From Numida meleagris (taxonomy: Eukaryota; Chordata; Aves; Galliformes; Numididae): a stretch of 64,000 bases of DNA. Both the position numbers and the translations under genes were made by a program. Of the stretch, positions 63,142-64,000 are shown one piece after another. Where the stretch lies: NCBI RefSeq assembly GCF_002078875.1, contig NC_034420.1:3967814-4031813 (forward strand). Reading direction: 5' to 3'. Below the pieces are notes generated by a model. It was not told the origin of the DNA. It did no database searches and saw only the letters and a program-made list of their open reading frames with translations. Each line of letters opens with the position of its first letter. Position 1 is the first letter of the stretch.

Positions 63142-64000
63142 GTACAATGAGTTGCTCTGGTCTTTGACATGTTAAAAATATTTGTGTTAAAACAAATCAA
63201 AACAGTACAGAGCTTGTTAAAAAAAAAAAAAAAGACTTACTGAACCTTGTCAGAAGCAAATCATGTTCCATCCCATGGAAAGGACTCTCTGGCTGGGGGG
63301 AAACAAGTAGTTTTGTCTTTCATCTCTGCCAGAGGTTGCTTCTCCATTTCATTCTTCATATTTCATTAGCATCCCACTGCATGGCCAGCACCAACCCACA
63401 TGCCAGACCAGGGAAGTTAACCTAAGCAGAGCAGGGGCAGTCTCTGCTCAGTGGCCGTAACAAGAGTGATCAGCTGCTCATTTCTAAAGCTGTCAGAACG
63501 TGCTGGCAGTAAGATCTGGTGGTGAAGAATGTGATGGCAGTATTGCTGACAGTCACTGCAGAAAGGCAAATCAAGGAATGTCAGTAGGTTTATATGTACT
63601 ATAAGTGAACTGTATTTCTGCTGTAAATTTTGTAGAGGTTTAAAGGTTGAGGGGAAAAAAAAAGATTATATTCTCCAAACAGTATTAACACACAAGCTGA
63701 CTAAAAACTTTTTGGCTAACAGTTTTCTCATTGGAAACTGATGCCAGAACAATGTTTGAAAGATTTTAGAATTGACCAAACTTCTGTTAAGAAGTTTTTT
63801 CAGATTCAGGACTGAATTTCTGGGGCCACATAGCATGGAGAGCAGATGCTGAGAATCAGAGTATCCCACTGATGAGGTGTCTGGCTATTAGAGGCAGGAT
63901 GAAGCCTATGCTCTGCCTGATGGATTTGTTTGTGCCAGACCCTGCCAGTTCCATTCTGGAATGAATGTTGAAATCTCTCATTTTCTGTGACATAGAGTTG
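63142..64000 (+). other. SLIT3: SLIT3 intron, 5' part (downstream of exon H)
   Basis: Intron sequence running off the window end. A 15-A run lies at 63219-63233. No repeat family, exon or RNA gene was recognised. Confidence 0.9.

Noticed and set aside
1..64000. Search for CRISPR arrays, operons, tRNA/rRNA genes or a new multi-gene system
   Set aside because: The window is intron and exon sequence of a single vertebrate gene, and nothing of these kinds was seen.

Overview
The window is an internal piece of a vertebrate gene, read on the + strand. It holds eight consecutive coding exons separated by long introns. Translated and joined in frame, the exons (1,122 coding nt, about 373 codons) give the C-terminal half of a SLIT guidance ligand: six EGF-like domains followed by about the first two thirds of the laminin-G (ALPS) domain. 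Residues that differ between paralogues point to SLIT3 rather than SLIT1 or SLIT2. Examples are the DSYVEL stretch at the laminin-G start, the [13 protein letters not shown] stretch, and [12 protein letters not shown] before EGF6. All splice phases agree and no exon has a stop or frameshift, so this is a functional gene segment and not a pseudogene.

The organism is a bird, probably chicken or another galliform. Every recognisable interspersed repeat is a CR1 LINE, mostly 5'-truncated and several ending in the typical ATTCTATGA-type octamer tail. There are no mammalian SINEs, and the introns (0.6 to 15 kb) are compact for SLIT3.

Layout: upstream intron 1-1529; exon A 1530-1654 (end of LRR-CT, EGF1); exon B 16597-16694 (EGF1/2); exon C 23029-23168 (EGF2/3); exon D 35809-35902 (EGF3/4); exon E 40463-40600 (EGF4/5); exon F 47569-47809 (EGF5/6, laminin-G start); exon G 48413-48543 and exon H 62987-63141 (laminin-G); downstream intron to 64000. 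The exon letters are local. The remaining laminin-G, EGF7-9 and the C-terminal cystine knot lie beyond the window; the signal peptide and four LRR domains lie before it.

The introns are mostly AT-rich unique sequence with seven CR1 fragments and a few simple repeats. The most unusual non-coding stretch is in the 14.4 kb intron between exons G and H. A GC-rich plateau (about 58.9-60.9 kb) contains a dense CpG island (about 59.68-60.13 kb), a near-consensus CTCF site, a perfect 17-bp palindrome next to decamer repeats, and a GC-box plus TATA arrangement just upstream. This could be an internal promoter or an insulator, which is inference. No bacterial, CRISPR, tRNA or rRNA feature, and no new multi-gene system, was found.
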